Assembly (NCBI GenBank): GCA_963838495.1
Contig: CAWIRC010000004.1
Span: 186,001-250,000, forward strand
From: JBEKIK01 sp963838495
GTDB lineage: Bacteria; Planctomycetota; Planctomycetia; Pirellulales; Thermoguttaceae
DNA: 64,000 nucleotides
Reading direction: 5' to 3'
Translations under genes and position numbers: made by a program
Shown here: positions 18,623-27,550 of the stretch, one piece after another
How positions within the stretch are numbered: position 1 is the first letter of the stretch
How the letters are laid out: each line of letters begins with the position of its first letter
The notes under the pieces: generated by a model
The model's input: the letters and a program-made list of their open reading frames with translations, nothing else
Database searches by the model: none
What the model was told of the DNA's origin: nothing

Positions 18623-19076
18623 CGGCCCTTAACCTAATTCTACGCCCTTTAATTTACCCGATTACAAGGGAAAAGTGTAGAAATAACCCCTTAAAGGGCA
18701 CTTATTTACACAATTGGCCTCAGAAAAGCATTTTACTATAACGCATTTCCCATGCCTATTCGGCACAAACGGATATAAAATTACCCGTAGTGTACATTTG
18801 TGAATTTACAGAAGACCTTCCCCTGGCTTCATTTTAGAGATAGTTGCCGATGATAAGCCCAATCCGGCGTCTTATTTTCCAGGCAGGGATGATTTTGAAA
18901 CTTTTGCCATCCGTTACACTTCAGTATGGTGCAAGTCTGATTCGGTGGCAAATAAAATATTATTACTGCCAAAATGGCAGTTTGGGAGGAAATAGTAAAA
19001 TAAGTCTCCATTAATTGTTAAAAAAGCGTCTCATAAACCCCTAATCTAATTGTCCAGCCAAACAAGGAGAAATTCC
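18623..19076. other. Intergenic region, AT-rich
   Basis: About 450 bases with no gene. There are several short inverted repeats, for example ACTGCCA-AAA-TGGCAGT at about 18965-18981, and a CCCTTTAA / TTAAAGGG pair near 18648-18698. The sigma operon promoter should lie at the left end. No standard promoter is convincing, and an ECF-type promoter cannot be judged without its consensus. Confidence 0.45.
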
Positions 19077-19610
19077 ATGCGCACACTAATTCAATGTCTT
19101 GCTCTTTCTTTCGATCGCCGGCACGGTAACGGCCCAAACCACCCGCACCGAAAAGACCAGCCCCGCTATGCCGGCGGAAGATTCAAAACCGAACAGCGAC
19201 ACCGTGCCGGACGTGTACGCGATCGGCGGGCAGTTCGAGCGGATCGTCGTGCTGCGGTTCAAATACCAAACCGATCTGCTCGCCGGCCTGGAGCGGATGG
19301 TAAAAGAGCACAACATCCGCAACGCCGTGATCATATCAGGAATCGGATCGGTCACGCAGTTATCATTTCCATGCGGTCAGCAACGTGACCTTTCCGTCGA
19401 AAAACATTTACGTGAAAAATTCCGACGGTCCGGCCGACATTACAAACATGAACGGTTACGTGATCGACGGCCGCGTTCATGCCCATATCACTTTGTCCGA
19501 TCCCGATAAGGCCTTTGGCGGGCACCTGGAATCTGGCACAAAGCGTATTCACCTTCGCCATCGTCACGCTGGGAGTATTTAAAGACGGAATCGACCTGAA
19601 ACGAGGTTGA
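19077..19610 (+). pseudogene. Secreted PPC-domain (DUF296) protein, frameshifted
   Basis: Three or four frames join into about 178 residues: a signal peptide (M-R-T-L-I-Q-C-L-A-L then I-A-G-T-V-T-A-Q), then a PPC/DUF296 domain with F-E-R-I-V-V-L-R-F, N-A-V-I-I-S-G-I-G-S-V, then the G-R-V-H-A-H-I-T-L-S-D and G-G-H-L glycine/histidine motifs typical of the fold. Shifts lie near 19115, 19365 and 19540. PPC domains form trimers; exported versions in planctomycetes have no proven role. The Shine-Dalgarno AAGGAGAA ends seven bases before the ATG. Dense shifts in a short gene leave it open whether this is error or decay. Confidence 0.7.
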
Positions 19611-19664
19611 CGACAAGAATTATCGTTAGATTGAATTAGATTACGTTTAAATATTCGGCTTTGC

Positions 19665-20303
19665 ATGGGATTGAAAAGGATATATATTAGTATATATGAA
19701 AAAAAGCGTAGTTGCTATATCGAAACATCCGTGATCAGTTATTTAGCGGCATGGCCGAGTTCTAACTTGGTCACGGCAGCCTGCCAGCAGATCACAGTTC
19801 AATGGTGGGAATTCTCGCGAGATTTATATAAGAGGCTGTTTCAAAACCGGCGGCGTTGGAATGCTAGTAGTGCCGCCAACCCCGGTTTTCAACCACCGGG
19901 GCGGCAGTACAACTACCGCCCCAACAGGTATTGAAACAGCTTCTAATTTATTCACGTCTGAATTGGTGCTATATGAAGCAAGACAGGGCGATCCACTTCT
20001 AGCTAAAAAGCGACTCGATTTTTTGCGCGGCATATCCGAACTCCGAATTACTAACGAAGTTTATGATCTGGCTAACGCTCTACTCCAAAAAGTGCTTTGC
20101 CACAAAGGGCCGGAGCGGATGGATTGCACATTGCCGTAGCGTCCGTGCATGCCGTAGATTTTCTTCTGACGTGGAATTGCCGACATATCGACAATCCCGC
20201 CACAAAACCCTTAATACGGGAAATCTGTTATTCGAAAGGGTATAATTGTCCGGAGATTTGTTCTCCCTTGGAAATCATGGAGATTGGAAATTATGAAGAA
20301 TGA
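19665..20303 (+). pseudogene. PIN-domain toxin (VapC-like) split by a palindromic insertion
   Basis: The N-terminal part has Y-I-E-T-S-V-I-S-Y-L-A, where the first catalytic acid of these PIN proteins is the glutamate, then I-T-V-Q-W-W-E-F-S-R. Coding stops making sense at about 19831 and resumes at about 19945 with L-F-T-S-E-L-V-L-Y-E-A-R-Q-G-D, the second acidic motif. A further shift near 20098 leads to G-A-D-G-L-H-I-A-V-A-S-V-H, the third acidic block, and L-L-T-W-N-C-R-H-I. The A7 run at 19700-19706 is one base short for ATG 19697 to be in frame. The intact enzyme would be a ribonuclease of about 170 residues. Its antitoxin gene follows with an overlap. The toxin is almost certainly inactive. 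Confidence 0.85.
19831..19944. mobile_element. MITE-like palindromic insertion in the PIN gene
   Basis: About 114 bases. Terminal inverted repeats match at 13 of 14 positions: AGAGGCTGTTTCAA (19831-19844) and the complement of TTGAAACAGCTTCT (19931-19944). Inside are two hairpins: CCCCGGT...ACCGGGG (19880-19901) and GGGGCGG(c)AGT...ACT(a)CCGCCCC (19898-19922). The ends resemble those of IS1182/IS5-like elements from memory. ATTTAT occurs on both sides, but not exactly at the ends, so a target duplication is unproven. The sequence has no transposase. Confidence 0.8.
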
Positions 20304-20490
20304 AATACTGCAAGAAGTTTGGCGCAATCGCGACGATTTTGCCAGGCAACATAAATACGATTTAAAATCGATGGTCAAAGCATTGCAGAAATCTGAACGC
20401 ACATGCCGGAATCCTTTGGTGGACAGAAGAATGAAAAAAGCAAAGGTTAACTCAAAATCTATATCCCGTTCGCGGAAAAAAATAAAATGA
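20293..20490 (+). CDS. Antitoxin partner of the PIN toxin
   Basis: 65 residues from ATG 20293, overlapping the end of the PIN gene (stop at 20301-20303), the normal arrangement for this pair. The N-terminus M-K-N-E-I-L-Q-E-V-W-R-N-R-D-D-F-A matches small antitoxins found next to such PIN proteins: helix-forming, acidic early and very basic at the end (K-K-A-K-V-N-S-K-S-I-S-R-S-R-K-K-I-K). It would neutralise the ribonuclease by direct binding. With the toxin broken it is probably an orphan. Confidence 0.7.
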   Translation: MKNEILQEVWRNRDDFARQHKYDLKSMVKALQKSERTCRNPLVDRRMKKAKVNSKSISRSRKKIK

Positions 20491-21349
20491 AAAAAAGTCT
20501 AATCATCGCACTCTTCGTTTTGATGCCATGAAGGTAGATTGCATCCCCGCAGACGCCGTTCTCGCGCCTGAACCGATATATGAAGGAAAGCATCTGAGCG
20601 AATGGTTGGATGAATACGAAAGGAGCATACCCCGGCCTGAATATGATGGTGATCCGCAGATGCAATTACGCGCTGAAAAGGCAGTACGCAAGATTGGGGA
20701 GAATGCAATACCCTGGCTCTTACAGGAATTGAGTGCCAAGGAAGTAACCCATGGAGATGAAATGCCGAAGAACTATTATTCTGGTGAGGCCATAAAACGG
20801 CGTTGGCTTGCAACTCATGCATTTACGATTCTCGGATCGGCGGCCAAAAGTGCCGCGCCTAAACTAGTTGCACTGCTTGATGACAAACAAACCAGTTATA
20901 CTGCCGCAATTGCACTTGGTGGGATTGGGGACGAATCCATACCCCTGTTAATTGAATCACTCGCAAACAAGAACGCGTGTGCCAGAGAAAGCGCAGCCAG
21001 AGTCCTTGGACTATTCGGGGCAAAAGCACAAAGCGCAATTCCTGCACTTATTAAGTGTACCAAAGATAGCGACAGTTCCATTCGTGGTTTTGCCACATTT
21101 TCATTGGGACAAATCGGTAAAGAACCAGACATCGTAGTTCCGGTTTTAGCCAATAACCTCCAAGACCAAAACCGTTCAACTCGCATCAATGCCGTTTACG
21201 CCCTTGGCAGATTTGGCAGCAAAGCCAAGTCAACCGTTCCAGTCTTGCTGAAAGCGATGGAAGAAAATGATTCGGATTTCCGAGAAATAGCTACGAGGGC
21301 ATTGCAAGAAATCGATCCTGAAGCTGCGACAAAAGCGAGTGTTAAATGA
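20487..21349 (+). CDS. HEAT-repeat protein, probable exported form with frameshifted leader
   Basis: The main frame (20528-21349, 273 residues) starts in the middle of things: an ATG at 20487 in another frame encodes M-K-K-S-L-I-I-A-L-F-V-L-M, a good signal peptide start that runs into the main frame by a one-base shift near 20525. The leader begins with a seven-A run. Residues about 100-265 hold five or six HEAT repeats, for example A-A-P-K-L-V-A-L-L-D-D, S-A-I-P-A-L-I-K and T-V-P-V-L-L-K-A-M. The gene is AT-richer than the core genes and follows the toxin-antitoxin remnant, so it may be accessory. No function is known beyond a scaffold. Confidence 0.75.
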
Positions 21350-21394
21350 TGATAAACCGATGTTCCGCCCCTTCTAACATTCGTACCTCACTTT

Positions 21395-22222
21395 TTAACT
21401 CTCATGCGCCAACCTCTCCAGGCACTGTTGCAAGTATGCTATGCTGTCACGGGCGAGGCGTTCGATGCCTGGGGCAAAATCGAAGACTTCAACTGAGACC
21501 CAGCCGCGATAATCGATTTTGCCCAGGGCTTCCAGAATGGGCAAAAAGTCCAGGCGGCCGAAGCCCGGACCTTGGCGGTTGGGATCGTTGGCGTGGATAT
21601 GGGCCAGCAAGGCGGCGTTTTGGGTGATTATCTCCGGAATCGGAATCTGTTCGGTGGCCATCGCCTTGCAGTCCAGGTGCAAACGGACATGGGGCGAACC
21701 GATCCGCTCGATCAGTTCGGCCGTCTCCGCCGCGGTCTGTAAAAAGTCGGTTTCCTCCGGCCCTAACGGCTCCAAGGCGACCGTCACGTCGGTTTCTTCC
21801 AATATGGGAAGAACCTGTCCGAAAACCTCGGCGGCATAATCCATTGCCACTTCACGCGTGACGCCCGGTAAAAGACAGCGTTGTTTAGGAGAGCCAAAAA
21901 CCATCAGCCGGCCACCCAGATCAAAACACAGCCGGGCAAGATCGGCCAGATAAGCGGCGGTTTTACGTCGTACTTCGGCGCCGGGGCTTGTCAGATGCAG
22001 GCCCTCGGTCTTGGCCAAGAGCCAGTGCAGGCCGACTATTTCCAGCCCGGCCCGGTCGGCCAGGCGGCGAACTTCCGCCCGTTGCCGGGAAGTAATTTCA
22101 TTTGCCTTCTCCGCCAGTGTAAAAGGCGCGATCTCCACACCCGAATAACCGCAATCGGCGGCGAAATCAAATGCCTTTTCCAACGGCCAATCCCGGAAGG
22201 TTTCGTTGCAGACGGCGAATTT
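21395..22222 (-). CDS. Sugar phosphate isomerase/epimerase-like TIM barrel
   Basis: 275 residues from ATG 22222, preceded by GGGGAG at the right distance. The pattern is that of AP-endonuclease-2-type TIM barrels: Y-S-G-V-E-I-A-P-F early, E-P-L-G-P-E-E-T-D-F in the middle, V-R-L-H-L-D-C-K-A-M with its metal-binding aspartate, H-I-H-A-N-D with the histidines, and W-V-S-V-E-V-F-D-F near the end. Members isomerise or epimerise sugars such as hydroxypyruvate, inosose or tagatose. The exact substrate cannot be read here. It stands alone, convergent with the HEAT gene. Confidence 0.8.
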   Translation of the reverse strand, partial: KFAVCNETFRDWPLEKAFDFAADCGYSGVEIAPFTLAEKANEITSRQRAEVRRLADRAGLEIVGLHWLLAKTEGLHLTSPGAEVRRKTAAYLADLARLCFDLGGRLMVFGSPKQRCLLPGVTREVAMDYAAEVFGQVLPILEETDVTVALEPLGPEETDFLQTAAETAELIERIGSPHVRLHLDCKAMATEQIPIPEIITQNAALLAHIHANDPNRQGPGFGRLDFLPILEALGKIDYRGWVSVEVFDFAPGIERLARDSIAYLQQCLERLAHES

Positions 22223-22299
22223 CATAAAATATCTCCCCTCTCTATTTGAGAGAGGCACCCAGAGGGTACCCGGGGGTGAAGGCCTGGCTTAATTACAAT

Positions 22300-23244
22300 C
22301 TAATCTATATCAAACAGAACGGCGGGCTTTGATTTTCTCTTGTGCAAAACTTTTTTTGTTTTACCGACTGTATCCAAGCGCCGTCCTTTGTCGGTGCTGG
22401 GCACGCTGACCACCGGATCGGCCACACCTTCGAGCGGATCATCGACTTTGATCGCCTTTAAGCGTTTCTTGGTTTGCCGGGCGTACTGCTTGGAAATTTC
22501 GTAGCCCAAATAATGCCGGCCCAATTTTTTCGCCACCGCCAAGGTCGTCCCGCTGCCGGCGAAAGGATCAAGCACCAATCCGCCCGGGTTGCTCGTGGCT
22601 TCGATGATCCGCCCCAGCAATCGCTCGGGCATTTGGCAGGTGTGCCAGCCCGTCCGCTCCTTGAACGTGCCGCACACCCGGGCGTAATACCACGTGTCTT
22701 CGATGGGCGTAAAAGCCTCGGGCGCGTCCTGGGGGCGGATGATCCAGGTGTTGTCGGGCAGGCGACCCTTGGGATTCGCCCGCTTGTCACCATAAACCAG
22801 TTGCCGGGCGGATGGCACTCGCAAGGCCGGCGATTCAGCATTGAACGTAAACGACTTCGGATCCTTGACCATGTAAAACAGGTGCGTGTGCGAACGGCTG
22901 AAATTTGCCTTGCAGTTCACGCCGAAAGTATAATACCAAACAACCCAACTGCGGCAGTGCATTTTCAATTCTCTTGTAAGAATGACCTTAAGCTCAGCCG
23001 CGTATTCGTCGCCGATAGCCAGCCAAAAAGTGCCATTTGGCTTTAGCACTCGGATCACCTCGCTTAGCCACTTACGGCTCCAGTCCAGGTATTTTTCGCT
23101 TTCCAGAGTGTCGTGATACTCATCGTACTCATAGCCAATGTTAAACGGTGGATCGGCAAAGGCCAAATCGACCGTGCCGCCGGCGAGTTTTTTCAGCCCG
23201 GCAATGCAATCTTCGTTGTAAAGTTCGTCCGTTGGGATCGACAC
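22300..23244 (-). CDS. Orphan site-specific DNA methyltransferase (class beta)
   Basis: 314 residues from GTG 23244, chosen because GGAGGAA lies seven bases upstream; an ATG at 23268 is also in frame. The catalytic motif D-P-P-F is at 31-34, followed by N-I-G-Y. The SAM-binding motif D-P-F-A-G-S-G-T-T lies near residue 235, so the order is catalytic-then-SAM, as in N4-cytosine or N6-adenine beta-class enzymes such as CcrM and M.HinfI. The C-terminal 60 residues are basic. No restriction gene is adjacent, so it is an orphan and more likely regulatory or a defence leftover. The target sequence cannot be deduced. Confidence 0.85.
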   Translation of the reverse strand: MSIPTDELYNEDCIAGLKKLAGGTVDLAFADPPFNIGYEYDEYHDTLESEKYLDWSRKWLSEVIRVLKPNGTFWLAIGDEYAAELKVILTRELKMHCRSWVVWYYTFGVNCKANFSRSHTHLFYMVKDPKSFTFNAESPALRVPSARQLVYGDKRANPKGRLPDNTWIIRPQDAPEAFTPIEDTWYYARVCGTFKERTGWHTCQMPERLLGRIIEATSNPGGLVLDPFAGSGTTLAVAKKLGRHYLGYEISKQYARQTKKRLKAIKVDDPLEGVADPVVSVPSTDKGRRLDTVGKTKKVLHKRKSKPAVLFDID

Positions 23245-23402
23245 GGCAACGTTCCTCCATGATGTCAAAGGCAGGGCATGAGCGATTTTTCTAATGGAAT
23301 AATGGTACCAAAATTTTTCTAAGCTACAAGTAATGAGGATTTGTCCAAGAAAATGCGTGATAAATCCAACTGCCGATATATCCGCGGCCAGGGGTTTCGG
23401 CT

Positions 23403-24530
23403 TTACAATCTCATTACCGTTGTGCCGCTCAGGCGGCGGATCAAACGGCGACTTTCCAGCACGCTTATTGTGGACAGGACTTGCGGCATGGGCAGTCCGC
23501 TTTGGGCCGCTACCTGGTCGATCGACGTGGGTTCGCCCGCAATAGCCTCCAGCACTTGCTGCTCGACTTCGTTCAAAAGCAATTCCGCCGGGTGATGGAT
23601 TTCCTGGCCGTTCTGGCGGGTGGCCGATTCCACCAGCGGGCCGAGTTCTTCCAGCACGTCCTCGGCCAATTCGACCAGTTTCGCCCCGTCGCGGATCAGC
23701 CGGTGGCAGCCCCGCGACGTGCGGCTATCGACGTTGCCGGGCAGGGCAAACACCTCGCGCCCTTGTTCCATGGCATGACGGGCGGTTATCAGCGCTCCGC
23801 TGCGGTCTGCGGCCTCGATGATAATCACTCCCAGCGACATCCCGCTAATCAGCCGGTTGCGCTGGGGAAAAGTCCCGGATAGCGGCTCGGCATGGGGCGG
23901 GGCTTCGCTTACAAGCGCGCCGTGGGCGACGATTTCATCGGCCAGTGCCGCGTGTTCGGGCGGATAGATGTTCGCCACCCCGCCGGCCAGCACGGCAATG
24001 GTCCTGCCCCCGGCGGCCAATGCTCCCCGATGGGCGGCGGCGTCGATGCCCCGGGCCAGACCGCTTATGATCGTCAAGCCCGCCCGAGCCAGGCTGCCGG
24101 CTAAGCGCTCGGCCTGGCGAAGTCCGTACTGCGTGGCGTGGCGGGTGCCGACTATCCCTATGGCCAGGGCGTCTTGCGGCTTGAGACCGCCGCGGACAAA
24201 GAGCACGCCGGGCGGATCATAGATCTCTCGCAGGGCGCGGGGATAATCGGGATGCGATTCGGTAAGGATGTCAATGCCCTTTTGGCGGCAAAATTCCATG
24301 ACCGAGTTGACATCGACATCGTGATCGGCATTGCGGATTTTATCCAGCATTTTCGGCCCAATGCCTTTTACCGCGCGTAGCTCGCTGGGCGCGGCCGCAA
24401 GAACGGCGGCCGACGAGCCGAATCGCTCCAAAAGAGCCATCCGAGTCCGCGGACCAACGCCGGAAATCAATGACAGACGCAGCATGTCAAGCAAGTCTTG
24501 ATCGGCGGGTTCCACATCTGGACTTCCCAT
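23403..24530 (-). CDS. dprA: DNA processing protein DprA
   Basis: 375 residues from ATG 24530; the frame is open to 24695 but the extra 55 residues are not family-like, and a GTG at 24539 is another choice. An N-terminal helix-hairpin-helix region (about 10-60) has I-S-G-V-G-P-R-T-R and V-K-G-I-G-P-K-M. The Rossmann core (about 65-300) has G-I-V-G-T-R, S-G-L-A-R-G-I-D-A-A-A-H and P-Q-R-N-R-L-I-S-G-M-S, and G-A-L-I-T-A. A winged-helix end (about 315-375) carries L-L-N-E-V-E-Q-Q-V-L. DprA loads RecA on incoming single-stranded DNA during natural transformation. topA, its frequent neighbour, is not seen. Confidence 0.92.
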   Translation of the reverse strand: MGSPDVEPADQDLLDMLRLSLISGVGPRTRMALLERFGSSAAVLAAAPSELRAVKGIGPKMLDKIRNADHDVDVNSVMEFCRQKGIDILTESHPDYPRALREIYDPPGVLFVRGGLKPQDALAIGIVGTRHATQYGLRQAERLAGSLARAGLTIISGLARGIDAAAHRGALAAGGRTIAVLAGGVANIYPPEHAALADEIVAHGALVSEAPPHAEPLSGTFPQRNRLISGMSLGVIIIEAADRSGALITARHAMEQGREVFALPGNVDSRTSRGCHRLIRDGAKLVELAEDVLEELGPLVESATRQNGQEIHHPAELLLNEVEQQVLEAIAGEPTSIDQVAAQSGLPMPQVLSTISVLESRRLIRRLSGTTVMRL

Positions 24531-24762
24531 TTCGGTCACCGTCAGCAAGATGCTTTCACCGGCCGCGACCATGCCGACCAATGCTTCGCATCGGTGCCCG
24601 ATGGCGCCTGCCGGACCAAACAGAAATTTCCTTGACCGGTGGCAGTATATATCCAGATGGCATGTCTGCATAGCGGGGAGGATAATCACCTGCATATTTA
24701 AGACTCGTAAAACAACGGATCTGGCTTGTCACAGAGATTCTTTACTGGTATAGATAGCCATC

Positions 24763-25455
24763 ATGGGTAGCATAAACCAACTGCTTTTTGTCAAGCGGCA
24801 CGCCTCGGAATTATCTGCTCCGTATTTGGAGGTGGGATCAAAAGACTACGGCGATACGCAGGATTTGCGAAGCGTGTTTCGCGGACAGGGGGAATATGTG
24901 GGGGCGGATATCGAACTCGGGCCCGGCGTGGACGTGGTCTTGGATCTTACCCTGCCGTTTGCCGAAATCGATAACCGGCTGGACGGCCGGCGATTCGGCA
25001 CGATCTTTTGCCTTTCGGTCCTGGAACACTGCGCGCAGCCGTTTGTCATGGCCGAAAATCTCACGCAACTCCTCTCGCCTGGCGGAAAAATCTGCGTCAG
25101 CGTGCCTTTTGCATTTCAGTTTCACGCCTACCCGTCCGATTATTGGCGATTTACGCACGAGGGTATAAAGATTTTATTCCCCCGATTGCATTTCGAATTG
25201 CAAGAAGGCGCGGCGACGACTTCCAGGACGGGCGAATTCAAGCCGCTTGACAAGGAACTGGGACTTATCAGTTTCGGCTCGAAATGGCACCGCCGCCAAG
25301 GGCATTACTTGCGGGGCATGGTGGCAAAGACCCTGGGCGTGCTGGGGCGAATCGGCATCTTGCGCTGGCTGGCTGGCTATGATTACGTCCTCTCGCCCAC
25401 CCTGGTGATGATGATTGGAACGCTGCCCAGTGAGAATAAGCCTATTGGGGTTTAA
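24763..25455 (+). CDS. Class I SAM-dependent methyltransferase
   Basis: 230 residues. The motif I region is Y-L-E-V-G-S-K-D-Y-G, with Y-V-G-A-D-I-E as motif II and F-C-L-S-V-L-E-H-C-A-Q-P as motif IV/V of type 11 methyltransferases. The block Y-P-S-D-Y-W-R-F-T-H-E-G-I (about 125-137) is common in enzymes encoded in cell-surface glycan clusters. A hydrophobic C-terminus may touch the membrane. Its last four bases overlap the end of the convergent toxin gene. The substrate is unknown. Confidence 0.75.
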   Translation: MGSINQLLFVKRHASELSAPYLEVGSKDYGDTQDLRSVFRGQGEYVGADIELGPGVDVVLDLTLPFAEIDNRLDGRRFGTIFCLSVLEHCAQPFVMAENLTQLLSPGGKICVSVPFAFQFHAYPSDYWRFTHEGIKILFPRLHFELQEGAATTSRTGEFKPLDKELGLISFGSKWHRRQGHYLRGMVAKTLGVLGRIGILRWLAGYDYVLSPTLVMMIGTLPSENKPIGV

Positions 25456-25733
25456 TAGACTTCATCGTGGGTACCCGCAGTTAGCAAAAGAATGGCCTCC
25501 TGCCCTTCGTATTGTACAAACTCAAAGATAATTCTCAAATCATATCCAACACTACAAGCCCATGATCCTTCAAAATCACCCTTGAGCTTATGTGTTTTAA
25601 GACTTGGATGGAATGGATCCTCCTTGAGCAAGGTCAAAGATATTTGCAACTGCTCGGCGGATTTAGAGTTCTTTTTAATCAGCCGTTTTGCTGCGCGGAT
25701 GAAAGCATTGGATCGTAATAACACCCTGCTCAC
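25452..25733 (-). CDS. RelE/YafQ-type mRNA interferase toxin
   Basis: 93 residues. The pattern F-I-R-A-A-K-R-L-I-K-K near the start, the central H-K-L-K-G-D-F-E-G-S-W-A-C-S-V-G-Y-D-L-R-I-I-F-E and the late I-L-L-L-T-A-G-T-H-D-E-V-Y match YafQ/RelE toxins, which cut mRNA on the ribosome. The terminal histidine in T-H-D is the typical catalytic residue. The antitoxin gene lies upstream with a four-base overlap. Confidence 0.88.
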   Translation of the reverse strand: MSRVLLRSNAFIRAAKRLIKKNSKSAEQLQISLTLLKEDPFHPSLKTHKLKGDFEGSWACSVGYDLRIIFEFVQYEGQEAILLLTAGTHDEVY

Positions 25734-25945
25734 GATATAATCTCATCCATGATTTGTTGTGTAGTTGCGGGCTTGCAAAGATTTTCGGCAAATTCCTTGC
25801 GTGCCTCCTGAATATCCAAAGCCATAAATTTACGAGATAATTCGACCAGCCTATGGGAAATTACATCCAATAGAACTTGTTGTTCATCCAGAGATAGTCT
25901 GCCAACCGCTTCTAACACTTCACCAAAGGGCATTGATTGTTCCAT
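25730..25945 (-). CDS. Antitoxin of the RelE/YafQ pair
   Basis: 71 residues from ATG 25945, picked because AAGGTG precedes it by six bases; the frame continues to 26017. The sequence (M-P-F-G-E-V-L-E-A-V-G-R-L-S-L-D-E-Q) is helical and acidic with no clear ribbon-helix-helix. Similar short proteins precede YafQ-like toxins in many planctomycetes and cyanobacteria as I recall. It overlaps the toxin start by four bases, implying translational coupling. Confidence 0.78.
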   Translation of the reverse strand: MEQSMPFGEVLEAVGRLSLDEQQVLLDVISHRLVELSRKFMALDIQEARKEFAENLCKPATTQQIMDEIIS

Positions 25946-26048
25946 GAGCGACACCTTAAAGTAATATTCATATTGATTACCAACAACAATTTTAGCTTCA
26001 AAGCTATTATACGTCAAGAAAAGACACTTCTATTTCTCCTGTGGAAAT

Positions 26049-27138
26049 TTACCCTTCCAGCACCGTGCGGACGTCGTCGGGGCGAACGTCCTCGACCAGT
26101 TCCACGCTCCCCAGGCGGCTGGGCAGGACAAAGCGGAGTTTGCCGTGCTGGACTTTCTTGTCGTGCATCATGGCGGAGAGGATTCTTTCCGGATCAAGCG
26201 GGGGCGCCTTTACCGGCAGTTGCAAAGTTTCCAACAGATTGCGCTGCCGATCGACGAACTTTTTATCAACCCGGTCCAGGATTTTAGCCAGCCTGGCGGC
26301 GCAGCACATGCCCATGGCCACCGCCTCGCCGTGCAGCAGGTTGCCGTATCCGGCGAGCGACTCGAAGGCATGGCCGAAGGTGTGGCCATAATTCAGCACT
26401 GCCCGCAGTCCGCTTTCCTCGAATTCGTCCTTTTCCACGATGCCGGCCTTCAATCGGCAGCAGCGGGCGATGACATCGACCAGCACTTGTGGATTTTTTT
26501 GGTTGATTTCCGCCGCATGGGCCTCGAGAAATTCGAAAAACCCGGCGTCCAGGATCACGCCGTACTTGACGACTTCGGCCAGGCCCGAGCGATATTCTTT
26601 TTCGGGCAGCGTTTCCAAGGTGGCGGCGTCGATAAACACGCCGGTTGGTTGATAAAAACTACCCACCATGTTTTTCGCCTCAGGCAGGTTTATGCCAACC
26701 TTGCCGCCCACTGCACTATCGACCTGTGCAACCAGGGAAGTCGCGACCTGAAAGAAGCGCAGGCCCCGGGCGTAAGTGGCGGCGACAAATCCGGCCAGAT
26801 CGCCTACCACGCCCCCGCCTACTGCAAGGACGATACTCTTGCGGTCAGTGCCCAGCTCTAAAAAACCTTGCCACAATCCGGAAGCCAGTTCGACCGATTT
26901 GCTCGGCTCGCCGGGCTTGATGGATATCAAATCGGTGTCGATTCCCTCGTTGACCAGGCTTTCGGTGGCCTTGATTGCGTGCAAATCCTGCACGTTGTCG
27001 TCGGTGATCACCACGGCATGGGTCGCCCGCCCGCGCGGTTACAAACTTGCCCAACTCGGCAAGATTCCCGGCGCCAATCACTATGTCATAACTCCGCTCG
27101 GCAAGATTCACACGCACGGTTTGGGCTGCAGATGACAT
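26049..27138 (-). pseudogene. aroB: 3-dehydroquinate synthase, one frameshift
   Basis: Two frames join near 27040 to give about 362 residues, the normal AroB length. The first frame supplies V-R-V-N-L-A-E-R-S-Y-D-I-V-I-G. The second supplies the rest: the NAD-binding G-G-G-V-V-G-D-L-A-G-F-V-A, the substrate loop D-S-A-V-G-G-K-V-G-I-N, the zinc ligand glutamate in G-L-A-E-V-V-K-Y-G and the histidine pair in N-Y-G-H-T-F-G-H-A-F-E. AroB turns DAHP into 3-dehydroquinate, the second step of the shikimate pathway. Since the gene should be essential, the one-base shift in a GC-rich stretch is probably an error. The enzyme two steps before the pathway branch, AroC, is also in this window at 38178. 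Confidence 0.92.
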
Positions 27139-27189
27139 GAAACAACCTTAAAGAAAACCTAATATTTTTTTTCCGGACGAAAAACTCTC

Positions 27190-27220
27190 GTTGGGGCGGC
27201 AGTTTAACTGCCGCCCCAAC
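27190..27220. repeat. Perfect 15-bp palindrome rich in GGGGCGGCAGTT
   Basis: Arms 27190-27204 and 27206-27220 are exact reverse complements around one T. The core is the same as in the insertion at 19831-19944. It separates aroB from the small upstream gene and could also stop transcription. Confidence 0.85.
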
Positions 27221-27228
27221 TTTGAATT

Positions 27229-27462
27229 TTAACTTTTTTTCAGACGTTCCAAATCCTCGGCGGCAACGGTAATCTGCCTGCAAAAGCCAGTGTGCAGCCG
27301 GATATACGCCAACTCGGCGGCTTGAGCGGGATTGGTGTGCAAAATTTTCTCGATCCGCTCCCGCTCGGCCGGGTCGGATGGAGCATTCTCCAGGGAGTCG
27401 GGCCAAATCGTTGTGTGTTCGATTACCAGGGCATCTCGATATGGATCAAAGGCGTTGGGCAT
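27229..27462 (-). CDS. Small conserved-looking protein
   Basis: 77 residues, soluble and slightly acidic. It has F-D-P-Y-R-D-A-L-V-I-E-H-T-T-I-W-P early and L-A-Y-I-R-L-H-T-G-F-C-R-Q-I-T-V-A-A-E-D-L late. I recall similar short proteins in other planctomycetes but no function. It sits between aroB and epmA on the same strand. Confidence 0.6.
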   Translation of the reverse strand: MPNAFDPYRDALVIEHTTIWPDSLENAPSDPAERERIEKILHTNPAQAAELAYIRLHTGFCRQITVAAEDLERLKKS

Positions 27463-27550
27463 AGGATAGGGTTCAGCGGTCAGGGTTCAGGGTTCAGATC
27501 ATTGGAACAATTATTCTATGTCAAACAGAGGTGGTTGGGCAATTGGGCAT

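Noticed and set aside
24531..24695. Longer N-terminus for DprA
   Set aside because: The extra 55 residues do not look like DprA and no ribosome binding site supports the upstream start.
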